Source: Mycolicibacterium neoaurum (GTDB lineage Bacteria; Actinomycetota; Actinomycetes; Mycobacteriales; Mycobacteriaceae). Taken from it: DNA of 64,000 nt. The notes beneath the pieces are model-generated. The model saw only the letters and a list, made by a program, of their open reading frames with translations, was not told where the DNA came from and made no database searches. Position numbers and translations under genes: made by a program. Location: NCBI RefSeq assembly GCF_036946495.1, contig NZ_JAQIIX010000002.1:2976001-3040000 (forward strand), read 5' to 3'. Shown in pieces: positions 25,381 to 34,971 of this stretch; the stretch's first letter is position 1, and the number at the start of each line of letters is the position of its first letter.

Positions 25381-26429
25381 CGTCCACGGCCGACCGACCC
25401 GATCTCATCGAGGATGTCGAGAACCGGCTGCGTCTGGTCGGCCGCGATGTCCGTCGCGCGATGCTCGATGCGATACCCGACGGTGAGCCCGTCCAGTGGC
25501 TCTACGCGCCGATGCGGGAGTATCCGATGCGACCGAGTAAGGCGTTGCGTCCGGCATTGTGCCTGTCCAGCGGGCGGTGTTTCGGGGCGGATTCGTCGGC
25601 TCTGACCGGTATCGCCGTGGCGATCGAACTGCTGCACAACGCTTTTCTCGTTCACGATGATATCGCCGACGGTAGTGAGATGCGCCGGGGCAGGCCGACG
25701 CTGACGGCCTCCTATGGCACGGCGGCGGCGCTCAACGCCGGCGACGCCCTCGCCATCGTGGCCAGTCAGGTGCTGCGGCGCGCGACCCGGCAGCTGGACC
25801 GCGGCCTCGCCGAGCAGGTGATGACGGAGTTCGACACCATGGCACTGCGCACCCTGGAGGGTCAGGCCACCGAGCTCGGATGGCAGCTCGACAATGTCGA
25901 AAACCTCACGCCGTCGGACTATCTCGACTTGATCATGCACAAGACCTGTTGGTACACCACCATCTACCCATTGCGGGTCGGAGCGTTGGTCGGATCGAAC
26001 GGCACCGCCGAGCTGGCACCGCTGATCAGGTTCGGGTTCCACTTCGGGGCGGCATTCCAGATCCGCGATGACCTGCTCAACCTGATCGGGGAGGAGGCGA
26101 CCTACGGCAAGGAGATCCTCGGTGATCTGTACGAGGGAAAGCGGACTTTGACCCTGGTGCACCTGCTGGACGTGGCGCGCGGTCGCGACCGTGCGGTGCT
26201 GCGCGATTATCTGCGATGCGACCGGGCGGACCGGGACGAGGCCATGGTGCACAAGGTGCGCTCGTTGATGGACGACTACGGCAGCATCGCGTTCACCCGC
26301 GAATACGCCGAAGGCATCCTGGTGGTGGCAGAAGAGTATTTCGAGCAGGCGTTCGCCGATGCCCGTCCGGGGCCGGATCTGGACTTCCTGCGCGCGCTGG
26401 TGCCGTATGTATGGGCGCGCTGGCGCTAG
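25377..26429 (+). CDS. polyprenyl (geranylgeranyl-type) diphosphate synthase
   Basis: This is a trans-isoprenyl diphosphate synthase of about 350 residues. The first aspartate-rich motif is DDIAD (94-98, in LVHDDIADGSEMRRGRPT); the second is degenerate, DDLLN (231-235), with the last Asp replaced by Asn. These motifs bind Mg-diphosphate for chain elongation of isoprenyl units. ATG at 25377 overlaps the preceding stop; the frame opens at 25338, but the overlap start is favoured. It lies next to an FAD desaturase-like gene cluster, which suggests a dedicated terpenoid route. It is followed after 54 bp by eccB4. Confidence 0.9.
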   Translation: MTSTADRPDLIEDVENRLRLVGRDVRRAMLDAIPDGEPVQWLYAPMREYPMRPSKALRPALCLSSGRCFGADSSALTGIAVAIELLHNAFLVHDDIADGSEMRRGRPTLTASYGTAAALNAGDALAIVASQVLRRATRQLDRGLAEQVMTEFDTMALRTLEGQATELGWQLDNVENLTPSDYLDLIMHKTCWYTTIYPLRVGALVGSNGTAELAPLIRFGFHFGAAFQIRDDLLNLIGEEATYGKEILGDLYEGKRTLTLVHLLDVARGRDRAVLRDYLRCDRADRDEAMVHKVRSLMDDYGSIAFTREYAEGILVVAEEYFEQAFADARPGPDLDFLRALVPYVWARWR

Positions 26430-26483
26430 AAACTTCTGCGTTCGGCTGATCCGGAGCTGCGTTAGGGTCGAACCGGGGGACAG

Positions 26484-27617
26484 ATGGCGGGGCGTTCGGT
26501 TTCACGGTTGGAGGTCAGCGGATACCGCTTCCTCATGCGCAGGATCGAATACGCGTTGGTGTGCCGGGACACCCGGATGCTCGATGATCCGATTCACATC
26601 CAACGACTTTCGCTGGCCGCTGGGCTTGCCGTCGCCGCGATCGTGCTGGCGGTGTGTGCCGTGCTGGCGCTGCTGCGACCACACGGGCCGCTGGGTGATG
26701 ACCCCATCGTGGTGGTCAAGGAGTCCGGCGCCATGTACGTGCGCATCGGCGATACCGTCCATCCCACACCGAATTTGGCGTCCGCTCGACTGATCGCGGG
26801 TACCCCCGCCCAACCTCGTATGGTCAGCGCTGCGATGCTCGATGGTGCCGAAATCGGTCCCGCGGTCGGAATTGCGGGCGCCCCGGGCAGCATCGGAGCC
26901 GCGCTGGACGCCGAGATGACCGCATGGACCGTCTGCGACGGCGCCTCCGAACGCGCCACCACCCTGTTCATCGGCGCCCCCGTCGCACCGTCGGTCACCC
27001 CGCCGGTGCTGGTCACCGCTCGCGGATCGGCGCGCACCTATCTGCTGCACGACGGACGCAAGCGTGCGGTCGACCTCCGAGATCGCTCCGCTGTGGCGGC
27101 GATGCGATTGGAAGGCATTGTCCCACTCAGTGTGTCGCGGGTGATGGTCGATATATTGCCCGAGGCGACGGCTCGGGCCATGGTCCCTACGGACGTGCCG
27201 GTGGGTGCGGAGTTCGGTGAGGTGCTCTGTGCGCAATGGCGGTGGGCCGGAATCGGGCAGCCACCCGAAACCGTCTTCTACACCGCAACCGCCGCACCCG
27301 CGGGTCCGTCGACTGTCGCCCTCGCACAGGCCGATGGTCCGGGTCCGCATATCGACGCTGTGTCGATCCCGCCGGGGCGCAGTGTCTATGTCCGTGCCGC
27401 CGGATCGGCCGGCGACGGCTCGACGACGGGACCGCAATACCTGGTCACCGGGACCGGGGTGGCCTTCGGAATACGTGACCGGCAGTCGGCGGCAGCACTC
27501 GGGTTATCGCAGGCGCCCGGTGCCGCGCCATGGCCGGTGCTCGCGCTGCTACCGCGCGGACCTGAACTCGCCATCGACAGCGCCGTCCTGATGCGCGATG
27601 TCCTCACCCCGCCGTGA
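26484..27617 (+). CDS. eccB4: ESX-4 type VII secretion protein EccB
   Basis: EccB is a membrane-anchored, periplasm-facing core component of T7SS. This 377-residue protein has the conserved cytosolic N-terminus (RLEVSGYRFLMRRIEYALVCRDTRM), one membrane helix at about 43-65 and a large extracellular domain with the cysteines of TVCDGAS and VLCAQWRW. It is shorter than the roughly 470-500 residues usual for EccB; the C-terminus (LLPRGPELAID) looks complete, so the loss is internal. GGGGGA lies 11 bases before the ATG. It converges on mycP4 with a 69-bp overlap of coding ends. Confidence 0.92.
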   Translation: MAGRSVSRLEVSGYRFLMRRIEYALVCRDTRMLDDPIHIQRLSLAAGLAVAAIVLAVCAVLALLRPHGPLGDDPIVVVKESGAMYVRIGDTVHPTPNLASARLIAGTPAQPRMVSAAMLDGAEIGPAVGIAGAPGSIGAALDAEMTAWTVCDGASERATTLFIGAPVAPSVTPPVLVTARGSARTYLLHDGRKRAVDLRDRSAVAAMRLEGIVPLSVSRVMVDILPEATARAMVPTDVPVGAEFGEVLCAQWRWAGIGQPPETVFYTATAAPAGPSTVALAQADGPGPHIDAVSIPPGRSVYVRAAGSAGDGSTTGPQYLVTGTGVAFGIRDRQSAAALGLSQAPGAAPWPVLALLPRGPELAIDSAVLMRDVLTPP

Positions 27618-28916
27618 CCTCACTGGCGGAAGCAGCCCCACGCCAACGGCAAGGACGGCACACAACGCCGCGCCGATCACCGCGAAACGGTTGCCGGGAC
27701 CGACATGCACCGGCACGGGTGGGTCCACCGGGCGCGCGATGCCGGTCGGCGCCTCGCCGATGCCGTCCAGCGCGGCGAGCACATCGACGACACCGTGCCC
27801 GATCAGCGGATCCCAGCCCGCCCCCGGCCGCCGCGTGGTGCTCTCGATCCGGTGCATCACCTGTCTGGCGGTCAACTGCGGGGCCGCCGACCGCAGCAGC
27901 GCAACCACGCCCGATACCACCGGAGTGGCGTAGCTTGTTCCGGCAATCGGTTGTGGGCCATCATGTCCCGGCATCGAATCGACGGTCCCGTCGCCGGCCG
28001 GGCTCAGCGACACGACCCCCTCGCCGGGGGCGGCGACATCGACCCACGGGCCTGCGAGGGTGAACCGCGACGGGCCGCCCTCGGCATCGACCGAGCCGAC
28101 GGTGAGCACCAGGTCGTCATACCAGCTCGGGCTGACCACCACATCCACCCGGTCCCAGTCGGGTTCGTGCCGGTGCTCCGGGCCCGGGGTGGGATTCTGC
28201 TTGGGGCAGGTGCCGCGGCCACCGACATTGCCTGCCGCCGCGACCACCACCGCGTTGCGCACGTCGACCGCGTAGGCCAGGGCCGCGCCGAGTGCGCGGT
28301 CGTCGAGTTCGGGTTCGGCATCCAGGCATGCCACCGAGGCGATGTTGATGACCGTGGCCCCCTGGTCCGCCGCGCTACGCACCGCGGTCGCGAGCGAATC
28401 GACATCACCGATACCCTCGCGTGCGGCACCCTCGCTGTCACGAAACATCATCGACGACTGCCGGATAGCCAGGATCGTCGCCTCCGGTGCGATACCGCCG
28501 AAACCTGATACCGGGTCGTAGGTCGCGCCGACCAATCCGGCCACGATGGTGCCATGCCCATCGCAATCCTGAGTGCCGTCCCCGGTCGACACGTAGTCAC
28601 CACCGGGCAGTAGGCGGGGCAGTAGTCGATGCGGGTTCACGCCGGTGTCGATCACGGCGACGACCTGGCCCGCTCCGCGAGTTCGTGCCCAGGCCGCCTG
28701 CAGATCGGGCCGCGCAGGACGCACCGGAGGCGGCGTCGCGGGCAGTGCCACGCACGGCTGGGTCTGCTCGGTCCGGCCACGGGGCGCGGCGGGTCCCGGC
28801 GCGGGCACGCGGGTCATGTCGATCGCCGGCGGTCCCACTGCGGCGGCCGGTGCGGCGACGGCCACGGGTGTGGTCACCATGACGAGTACTGCGGCGATCC
28901 GGCCGACGCATCTCAT
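27549..28916 (-). CDS. mycP4: ESX-4 mycosin (subtilisin-like serine protease)
   Basis: This 455-residue S8 protease has an N-terminal signal sequence, a catalytic triad of Asp90 (VIDTGV), His121 (DCDGHGT) and Ser328 (AGTSYATP), oxyanion Asn230, and a C-terminal transmembrane helix (FAVIGAALCAVLAVGVGLLPPV) followed by a short basic tail. Mycosins stabilise and process at the T7SS membrane complex. The ATG overlaps the eccD4 stop as ATGA. Its 3' end overlaps convergent eccB4. The opposite strand of eccD4-mycP4 relative to eccB4/eccC4 matches ESX-4 in other mycobacteria. Confidence 0.95.
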   Translation of the reverse strand: MRCVGRIAAVLVMVTTPVAVAAPAAAVGPPAIDMTRVPAPGPAAPRGRTEQTQPCVALPATPPPVRPARPDLQAAWARTRGAGQVVAVIDTGVNPHRLLPRLLPGGDYVSTGDGTQDCDGHGTIVAGLVGATYDPVSGFGGIAPEATILAIRQSSMMFRDSEGAAREGIGDVDSLATAVRSAADQGATVINIASVACLDAEPELDDRALGAALAYAVDVRNAVVVAAAGNVGGRGTCPKQNPTPGPEHRHEPDWDRVDVVVSPSWYDDLVLTVGSVDAEGGPSRFTLAGPWVDVAAPGEGVVSLSPAGDGTVDSMPGHDGPQPIAGTSYATPVVSGVVALLRSAAPQLTARQVMHRIESTTRRPGAGWDPLIGHGVVDVLAALDGIGEAPTGIARPVDPPVPVHVGPGNRFAVIGAALCAVLAVGVGLLPPVRSRRGEDIAHQDGAVDGEFRSAR

Positions 28917-30181
28917 GGCATGCTCGTCGATCGGACGAGGTCGAATATGCCGCCCACCCAGCAGGCCAGCGGTATGACTGCCGCCGACGCCAGTGACTCG
29001 GCGACATCACCAACCCTGGTCAGCGGCGGGTTCCCCGGTGCACCCCGGTACCAGGCGGCCGCGGCGAACGCGGTGACCGTCGACCAACCGGCATGGACCG
29101 GAGCGGATATCGCCAACAGCACGAAACCGGCGGCCGCGCAGGTCAATCCGGACCAACCTGCTGCGCGCCGACACCGTGGGTCGGCGTATGTGCGCATTCG
29201 CAGCGACAGCACCGCCGCGGTCACCGCGACGAGTGCCACCGTCGCCTGCCATCGTCGCTGTTCCAACGCGGTGCCCGCTGCCAGTGATATCGCCGCCAGG
29301 GCGGCGGTCGCCGCGAACCCGGACACCAGACCGGTCAGGCGGTCCCTCGCGCGGTCGGCGTGCCGGCCGGAAAGTGGCCGCCCTGGTCGGATGCCACCGA
29401 TGAGCAGGGTCAGGCGTCCCGACACGGCCAACCCGCCCAGCGACACCACCGTCAGGGCGGCGCCCAGGGTGGTCAGATCCGCAGGCACCGCCATCGCGGT
29501 GGCGCTCACCACCGCGATGGCGGTGGCTGCTGCCGCGACGGCGGTGTACAACCGGGTCCCGTGCGCGCTGACCCGCAGCAGCATCACCGACACGGACGCG
29601 CAGACCGCGGACGTCAGCAGCAGATGTCCTGGACCCGGCCGGCCGGGACTGGCGATGAATGCCGCCGCGCCGGCGAACACGATGCACAGCAGCATGGTCC
29701 AGACATATCCGGTCCGCATCCCGATGCGCAGTGCACCGACTGCGACCACGGCCGCGAGAATCGCAGTGGCCGGCTGGCTTGCGCCGGTCGCCCCGGACAG
29801 GACGAGGATGGCCGCGACCGTCACGCCTGCGATGGAACAAGCGGCCGCCGATTCTGCCGGCTGTGGCGGTTCCAGTCCGGCCTCGGCCAGGGTCGCGCAG
29901 GCATCCCCGGGCACAGGTCCCGGCCCGGCGGCCTGTGCCGGTGAGAGCACGATGACATCGCCGTCGTGAACCCCGTTGTCGTGCAGGCTCCTCGACTCGT
30001 CGCAGCGGTCGCCGGAGATCCGGTCCAGGCGCCAGGTGGCCTGCGGCGGATCTGTCCCGGCCACCAGCTCGACGATATCGGGGATGAGTAGCCCGAGCCT
30101 GGCATGTCTCGGTATCGACAGATCGACGGCGCGCGACGTGTGCGCACACTGAATCGTCACCCGGCACAACGGATCATCCAT
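28913..30181 (-). CDS. eccD4: ESX-4 integral membrane protein EccD
   Basis: This T7SS channel component of about 422 residues has an N-terminal ubiquitin-like (YukD) domain of about 90 residues (CRVTIQCAHTSRAVDLSIPRHARLGLLIPDIV), followed by about 11 transmembrane helices. ATG at 30181 with GGGGGG upstream gives the usual length; the frame extends to 30256 through the intergenic region. It is divergent from eccC4 across 98 bp and overlaps mycP4. Confidence 0.93.
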   Translation of the reverse strand: MDDPLCRVTIQCAHTSRAVDLSIPRHARLGLLIPDIVELVAGTDPPQATWRLDRISGDRCDESRSLHDNGVHDGDVIVLSPAQAAGPGPVPGDACATLAEAGLEPPQPAESAAACSIAGVTVAAILVLSGATGASQPATAILAAVVAVGALRIGMRTGYVWTMLLCIVFAGAAAFIASPGRPGPGHLLLTSAVCASVSVMLLRVSAHGTRLYTAVAAAATAIAVVSATAMAVPADLTTLGAALTVVSLGGLAVSGRLTLLIGGIRPGRPLSGRHADRARDRLTGLVSGFAATAALAAISLAAGTALEQRRWQATVALVAVTAAVLSLRMRTYADPRCRRAAGWSGLTCAAAGFVLLAISAPVHAGWSTVTAFAAAAWYRGAPGNPPLTRVGDVAESLASAAVIPLACWVGGIFDLVRSTSMP

Positions 30182-30279
30182 GACAGTCCCCCCGACTCTC
30201 ACCGTAATCGGAATGCAGGCCTCGGCTGTGCACCAGAATTCGGTGGAACCGAACACCGCCGGACTGCGTCAGTGGTGGC

Positions 30280-33200
30280 ATGGAGTTCGTCAGGGACCAC
30301 CGTGCACAGCCACCGCCGGTCTCCTCGGGTGCGGTTCGGGTGCACACGCCCCCGGAGGTGCCCGCAGTTGCACCTGTTAACCCTCTGGTGCGGTTGTTAC
30401 CCGTCGTGATGCTCGTGGCGGCCGGCGGCATGGTGATTCTCTATCTGTCCGGCGACCGGCTGGCCACCGCGCGCAGCCCCATGTACCTGGTGCTGCCCGT
30501 GATGATGCTCGTCTCCGTTCTTGCGACGGCGGCCCACGGTATGCGCGGAGGTACCGCCGAAATCGATGCGGGACGGCGTGATTACCTGCGCTACCTGGAC
30601 GAGGTGGCCAGGGATGCGGCCATCACCGCCGGCCACCAACGCGCCAACCTGTATTGGACACACCCGGATCCCGCCGCGCTGTGGACCGTCGCCGGTACCG
30701 CGCGAATGTGGGAACGTCGTGCGACCGACCCGGATTTCTGTGTGGTCCGGGTCGGTATCGGGCCGGCTGTCCTGGCGACACCGCTGATCGTCGAGGACAG
30801 CTCGCCGGTCGGTGAGACCGACCCGGTCACCCAGACCGCCCTTGATGCGCTGCTGACATCGCACGCCATCGTGCCGGGACTGCCCATGGTCACCGAGCTG
30901 TCCGGTCACCTCGGTATCTGCGGTGTCCCGGAGGTCGCCCGCGATCTGTTGCGGGCCATCGTCTGTCAACTCGCGGTATGGCACAGTCCGGCCGATATCC
31001 GGATCGTGGCGCGGGCCGGCGACGGCGACCGGTGCTGGGATTGGCTCAAATGGTTGCCGCACCACGCGACTGCGTCGAACACGGCGCGTACGGTGCTGAT
31101 CGTCGACGACGGTGAATCTGTGCCGGTGGGGGCGGCCGACATCGTGTTGGAAGTGGGAGGTCGGGGCGAGCGGCTGATCGAAACTGGTCCTGGGTCCGAC
31201 GCATTGTCCACGGAGCTGGCGCAGCTGTGCGCGCGCAGGCTGGCACGGTGGCGACCCGGTGCGGTGTCTTCCGGTGCGGCGGTGCGCGGCTGGGCAGAGT
31301 CGGTGGGAACGGACTGCTCGCCGGATCGGATCCGGTTACGTGTGCCGATCGGAACCGGTGACGGGCCTGGAAACCGCGGTACGCCGGTGTATCTGGACAT
31401 CAAGGAGGCGGCCGAGGGTGGGATGGGCCCGCACGGCCTGTGTGTCGGCGCCACCGGGTCGGGCAAGTCCGAGTTCCTGCGGACCCTCATCCTGGGGTTG
31501 GCCGCGACGCACACCTCTGACGAATTGAACTTGGCATTGATCGACTTCAAGGGCGGGGCGACGTTTCTCGGATTCGAGCGGTTGGCTCATGTCGCCGCGG
31601 TGATCACCAACCTCGCCGAGGAGTCGCATCTGGTCAGTCGGATGCATGCCGCACTCACCGGAGAGATGCAGCGCCGACAGCAGCTGCTGCGCACGAGCGG
31701 TACCGGCAGCATCGCCGAGTACCGCCGGGCGCGCGAGGCCGGCCGCGAACTGGCCGTGTTGCCGGTGCTGTTCCTGGTGATCGACGAGTTCTCCGAGCTG
31801 CTCACCCAGCATCCCGAGTTCGCCGAGGTGTTCCTTGCCGTCGGCAGGCTCGGCCGTTCGCTGGGTGTACACCTGCTGCTGGCAAGTCAGCGCCTCGATG
31901 AGGGCAGGCTGCGCGGTCTTGAGACTCACCTTTCCTATCGGGTATGTCTGAAGACGTTCTCGACCAGCGATTCTCGGGCGGTCATCGGAGTTCCCGACGC
32001 CTACGGGTTGCCGGCCGAGCCGGGATCTGCCTACCTGAAGACCGTCGATGGCGAACTGGTGCGACTGCGCACCACCTATGTCTCCGGGCCGACGCGGCAG
32101 ATTGCCGAGGAGCCGCTCGGCGTGTCGTTGTTCACCTCGGACCGTCCACCGGCCCCGCCGCCGGCCGGCAAGCCGCGGCAGGCGCCCACCGTGCTCGAAA
32201 CGGTACTCGATCGACTGGCCGGTCATGGACGCCCCGCGCACCGAATCTGGCTGCCGCCGTTGCCCGCTCCGCCGACACTGACCGAACTGCTGGCCGATGA
32301 CGAGTGGCCGACCCTGACGGCACCGATCGGTCTGGTGGACAACGCGTTCGAACAACGTCGGGATCTGCTCACGCTCGATCTGACCGGCGCCGGTGGGCAT
32401 GTGGCGGTGGTGGGGGCGACCCGGTCGGGTAAATCCACCGCATTGTGCACCCTGCTGCTGGCTCTCGCGCTGCGGCACGGCCCAGGTGACATCCAGTTCT
32501 ACTGCCTGGATTTCGGTGGGGGCGCCCTGGCGGCGTTGCATCAGCTCCCTCATGTCGGGGTGCTGGCCGGACGGGATGAGCCAGAGCTCGTCGCTCGCAC
32601 CATCTCGACGGTCCAGACGCTGATCCGGCGCCGGGCTGCCCAGCCTGCACGATCCGACGGTTATGGCGAGGTCTTCCTTGTCGTCGACGGCTGGGCGGCG
32701 CTGCGCCAGGACGGGGGAGCAGCCCAGGACGCGGTCACCGATATCGCGGCACATGGGCTGGCTCACGGTGTGCACGTCGTGATCTCGGCGGCGCGGTGGG
32801 CCGAGCTGCGACCGGCGCTGAAGGATCAGCTCGGGAGTCGGGTAGAACTGCGTCTCGGCGAGCCGGGGGAGTCCGAGATCGATCGGACGGCTGCCCGGAA
32901 ACTGGCGGGCAGCCCGCCGGGAACCGCGCTCACCCCCGACGGGAATCTGGCCGCATTGGCCCTGCCGTACCTGGACGCCGTCGACGTCGCCGGCTCCGTG
33001 CGGGCCGTCTTGGCTAGGCACCCCGGCCCCGCGGCGCCCCCGGTGCGGTTGCTCCCGGCGCGCCTGGACCGGGAACGGCTGCCCCGGTCGGTGCGCCCGC
33101 GGACGCATGTCGTGATCGGTGTCGGTGAGTCCGAACTCGGGGCGGCGACAGTCGATTTCACCGATCCGGCGCATCTGATGGTGCTCGGTGACAGCGGTTG

Positions 33201-33792
33201 TGGGAAGACTGCGCTGCTGCGGACCCTCTGCACGCAGTTGACGAAGGCGTGTGAGCCCGGCGAGGTGCAGCTCTATCTCGCCGACGTCCGGCGAACCCTG
33301 CTCGGTGTCGTCGATGGCGCTCATCTGGGTGGATACGCCATCTCTGCGGCCATTTTCGGCGACCAGCTGCGCGGGCTGGTCGACATGCTGCGCGAACGGC
33401 TGCCCGGGGCCTCGGTCTCCCAGCAGGAGCTGCGGGACCGGTCCTGGTGGTCTGGACCGGAGGTCTACGTCATCGTCGACGACCACGATCTGCTGGCCAC
33501 CGGCACCGACCCGTTGAACCAGCTGCTGGAATTCCTGCCCTACGCCAGGGATATCGGGCTGCACCTGGTCATCGCGCGCCGCGCCGGGGGAGCGGCGCGC
33601 GCACTCTACGATCCGGTGCCCGCGATGATGCGCGAGCTCGGTAGCACGGGGTTGGTGATGAGCACCGCCACCGAGGAGGGCCCGTTGCTCGGCACCATCC
33701 GGCCCGTGGTGCTGCCGCCGGGGCGGGCGACGCTGGTGCTGCGCGGGACCGCCGTCGAACGCGTCCAGATCGCCTGGACCGATCCGCCGTGA
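30280..33792 (+). CDS. eccC4: ESX-4 FtsK/SpoIIIE-type ATPase EccC
   Basis: This 1170-residue motor is a single polypeptide. Two membrane helices near residues 40-90 (LLPVVMLVAAGGMVILYL, LVLPVMMLVSVLATAAHG) are followed by three ATPase domains with P-loops GATGSGKS (390-397), GATRSGKS (712-719) and GDSGCGKT (970-977). The first has Walker B-like VLFLVIDEFSELL and the third VYVIVDDHDLLA. EccC recognises Esx substrates through its C-terminal domains and powers export. Its stop overlaps the start of the next gene as GTGA. Confidence 0.96.
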   Translation: MEFVRDHRAQPPPVSSGAVRVHTPPEVPAVAPVNPLVRLLPVVMLVAAGGMVILYLSGDRLATARSPMYLVLPVMMLVSVLATAAHGMRGGTAEIDAGRRDYLRYLDEVARDAAITAGHQRANLYWTHPDPAALWTVAGTARMWERRATDPDFCVVRVGIGPAVLATPLIVEDSSPVGETDPVTQTALDALLTSHAIVPGLPMVTELSGHLGICGVPEVARDLLRAIVCQLAVWHSPADIRIVARAGDGDRCWDWLKWLPHHATASNTARTVLIVDDGESVPVGAADIVLEVGGRGERLIETGPGSDALSTELAQLCARRLARWRPGAVSSGAAVRGWAESVGTDCSPDRIRLRVPIGTGDGPGNRGTPVYLDIKEAAEGGMGPHGLCVGATGSGKSEFLRTLILGLAATHTSDELNLALIDFKGGATFLGFERLAHVAAVITNLAEESHLVSRMHAALTGEMQRRQQLLRTSGTGSIAEYRRAREAGRELAVLPVLFLVIDEFSELLTQHPEFAEVFLAVGRLGRSLGVHLLLASQRLDEGRLRGLETHLSYRVCLKTFSTSDSRAVIGVPDAYGLPAEPGSAYLKTVDGELVRLRTTYVSGPTRQIAEEPLGVSLFTSDRPPAPPPAGKPRQAPTVLETVLDRLAGHGRPAHRIWLPPLPAPPTLTELLADDEWPTLTAPIGLVDNAFEQRRDLLTLDLTGAGGHVAVVGATRSGKSTALCTLLLALALRHGPGDIQFYCLDFGGGALAALHQLPHVGVLAGRDEPELVARTISTVQTLIRRRAAQPARSDGYGEVFLVVDGWAALRQDGGAAQDAVTDIAAHGLAHGVHVVISAARWAELRPALKDQLGSRVELRLGEPGESEIDRTAARKLAGSPPGTALTPDGNLAALALPYLDAVDVAGSVRAVLARHPGPAAPPVRLLPARLDRERLPRSVRPRTHVVIGVGESELGAATVDFTDPAHLMVLGDSGCGKTALLRTLCTQLTKACEPGEVQLYLADVRRTLLGVVDGAHLGGYAISAAIFGDQLRGLVDMLRERLPGASVSQQELRDRSWWSGPEVYVIVDDHDLLATGTDPLNQLLEFLPYARDIGLHLVIARRAGGAARALYDPVPAMMRELGSTGLVMSTATEEGPLLGTIRPVVLPPGRATLVLRGTAVERVQIAWTDPP

Positions 33793-34901
33793 CGGTCCTG
33801 GTGGTCGGCCCGGCCACGGTGCACGGATCGGTGCGGGGTACCGCGCCCGTGCCCAGCGATCTGGCGGCGGCGGCGTGTGCAGCGATCGATGATCGGTACG
33901 CCATCGTCGATGACAGGCCCGTGGATGTCGACGACCTGTGGCGCACCGTCCTGCGCGCCGACGCCGAACGGTCGGGTCCGGTACTGCTGATCTGCCCAGG
34001 CTGGTGGCATCCGCGGCGAGTCGACCGGATCCGTCGCGCCGCCGGTGGTGAACCCCTTGTCCGGCAACGCCATACCGCGCATCGCCGGTCGGCGGATGTC
34101 ATCGTCGAGATTACCGAGGAGTTCGTCCTGGTCCGGGCCGGCGACCGGGTGTTGGCCTCGGTGCCACGGGTCGGAGACGCCGTCGCCCGAGAGGTCGCGG
34201 CGCACATCACGGTGGGTGGGACCGTTCTGATCGACGCACCGGTCGGGGTGTCCGCTGCCCGAGGACTGGCCGAGACCATCGCCGGCGTTGTCGTCGCCGG
34301 TGGCCGCGATGCCGTCATCGTCGATGACCACGTGTTGGTGCGGGACACCGTCGGCGTTGCTCGGCCCCGCCGGGTGCGCATGTCACCGGCCCTGGCCGGT
34401 GCGGTGGCGGTCGCGGTGTGCGGGATGTGGTTGATCTGGCAGGTGGATCGCCCGCCTCCAGCGCGCGACGAGCTGGTGGTCGAGGGCCGGGTCGCCTTGC
34501 TGCTGCCCGCGGCGTGGGAGCGCCGGCGCCTCGTCGACGGCCCTGGTTCTCCACGCTTGCAGTCGATCTCGGCCGAGCATCCGGACGCGGCCATCCTGCT
34601 GACCCAGTCACCGGCCGGCCCGGACCCGGCCGGCGTGCTGGCGGCGGCTCTGGCGGTCCAACCCGCGGGGGTGTTCACCGACTTTCGGCAGCAGGACCGG
34701 CGTGCGGGACGCGATGTCATCAGCTACACCGAAAATCGGCCCGGCCGGACGATCGAGTGGGTGGTGTTCGCCGACGGCCCGGTGCGGATCGCCATCGGTT
34801 GTCAACACCCCGGGCCGATCCGCAGCCAGTGCGATCTGGCGATCCGCTCGGCGCACGCGGTGCCGACTGACCGAAATCCGAAAGAGAGTGGAACCGGATG
34901 A
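33789..34901 (+). CDS. type VII secretion-associated protein (Rv3446c-like)
   Basis: This 370-residue protein sits between eccC4 and esxU, the position of Rv3446c. The N-terminal ~190 residues look like an actin-like or Usp-like nucleotide fold (DDRYAIVDDRPVDVDDLWRTVL, GPVLLICPGWWHPRR). A single membrane helix follows near 200-220 (ALAGAVAVAVCGMWLIWQV), then an external domain of ~150 residues. Its function in ESX-4 is unknown. Overlap with eccC4 indicates co-translation. Confidence 0.85.
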   Translation: MTVLVVGPATVHGSVRGTAPVPSDLAAAACAAIDDRYAIVDDRPVDVDDLWRTVLRADAERSGPVLLICPGWWHPRRVDRIRRAAGGEPLVRQRHTAHRRSADVIVEITEEFVLVRAGDRVLASVPRVGDAVAREVAAHITVGGTVLIDAPVGVSAARGLAETIAGVVVAGGRDAVIVDDHVLVRDTVGVARPRRVRMSPALAGAVAVAVCGMWLIWQVDRPPPARDELVVEGRVALLLPAAWERRRLVDGPGSPRLQSISAEHPDAAILLTQSPAGPDPAGVLAAALAVQPAGVFTDFRQQDRRAGRDVISYTENRPGRTIEWVVFADGPVRIAIGCQHPGPIRSQCDLAIRSAHAVPTDRNPKESGTG

Positions 34902-34971
34902 CCGTCGGCTGCGTCCAAGACAGATAGAGACCGTCTGACACCTGACGGCACTTACCGAGGAGGACAATCGA

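Noticed and set aside
31336..33564. 742-codon minus-strand open frame over eccC4
   Set aside because: Antisense shadow of a clear EccC gene with three P-loops; the translated shadow is Gln/Arg/Gly-rich without motifs.
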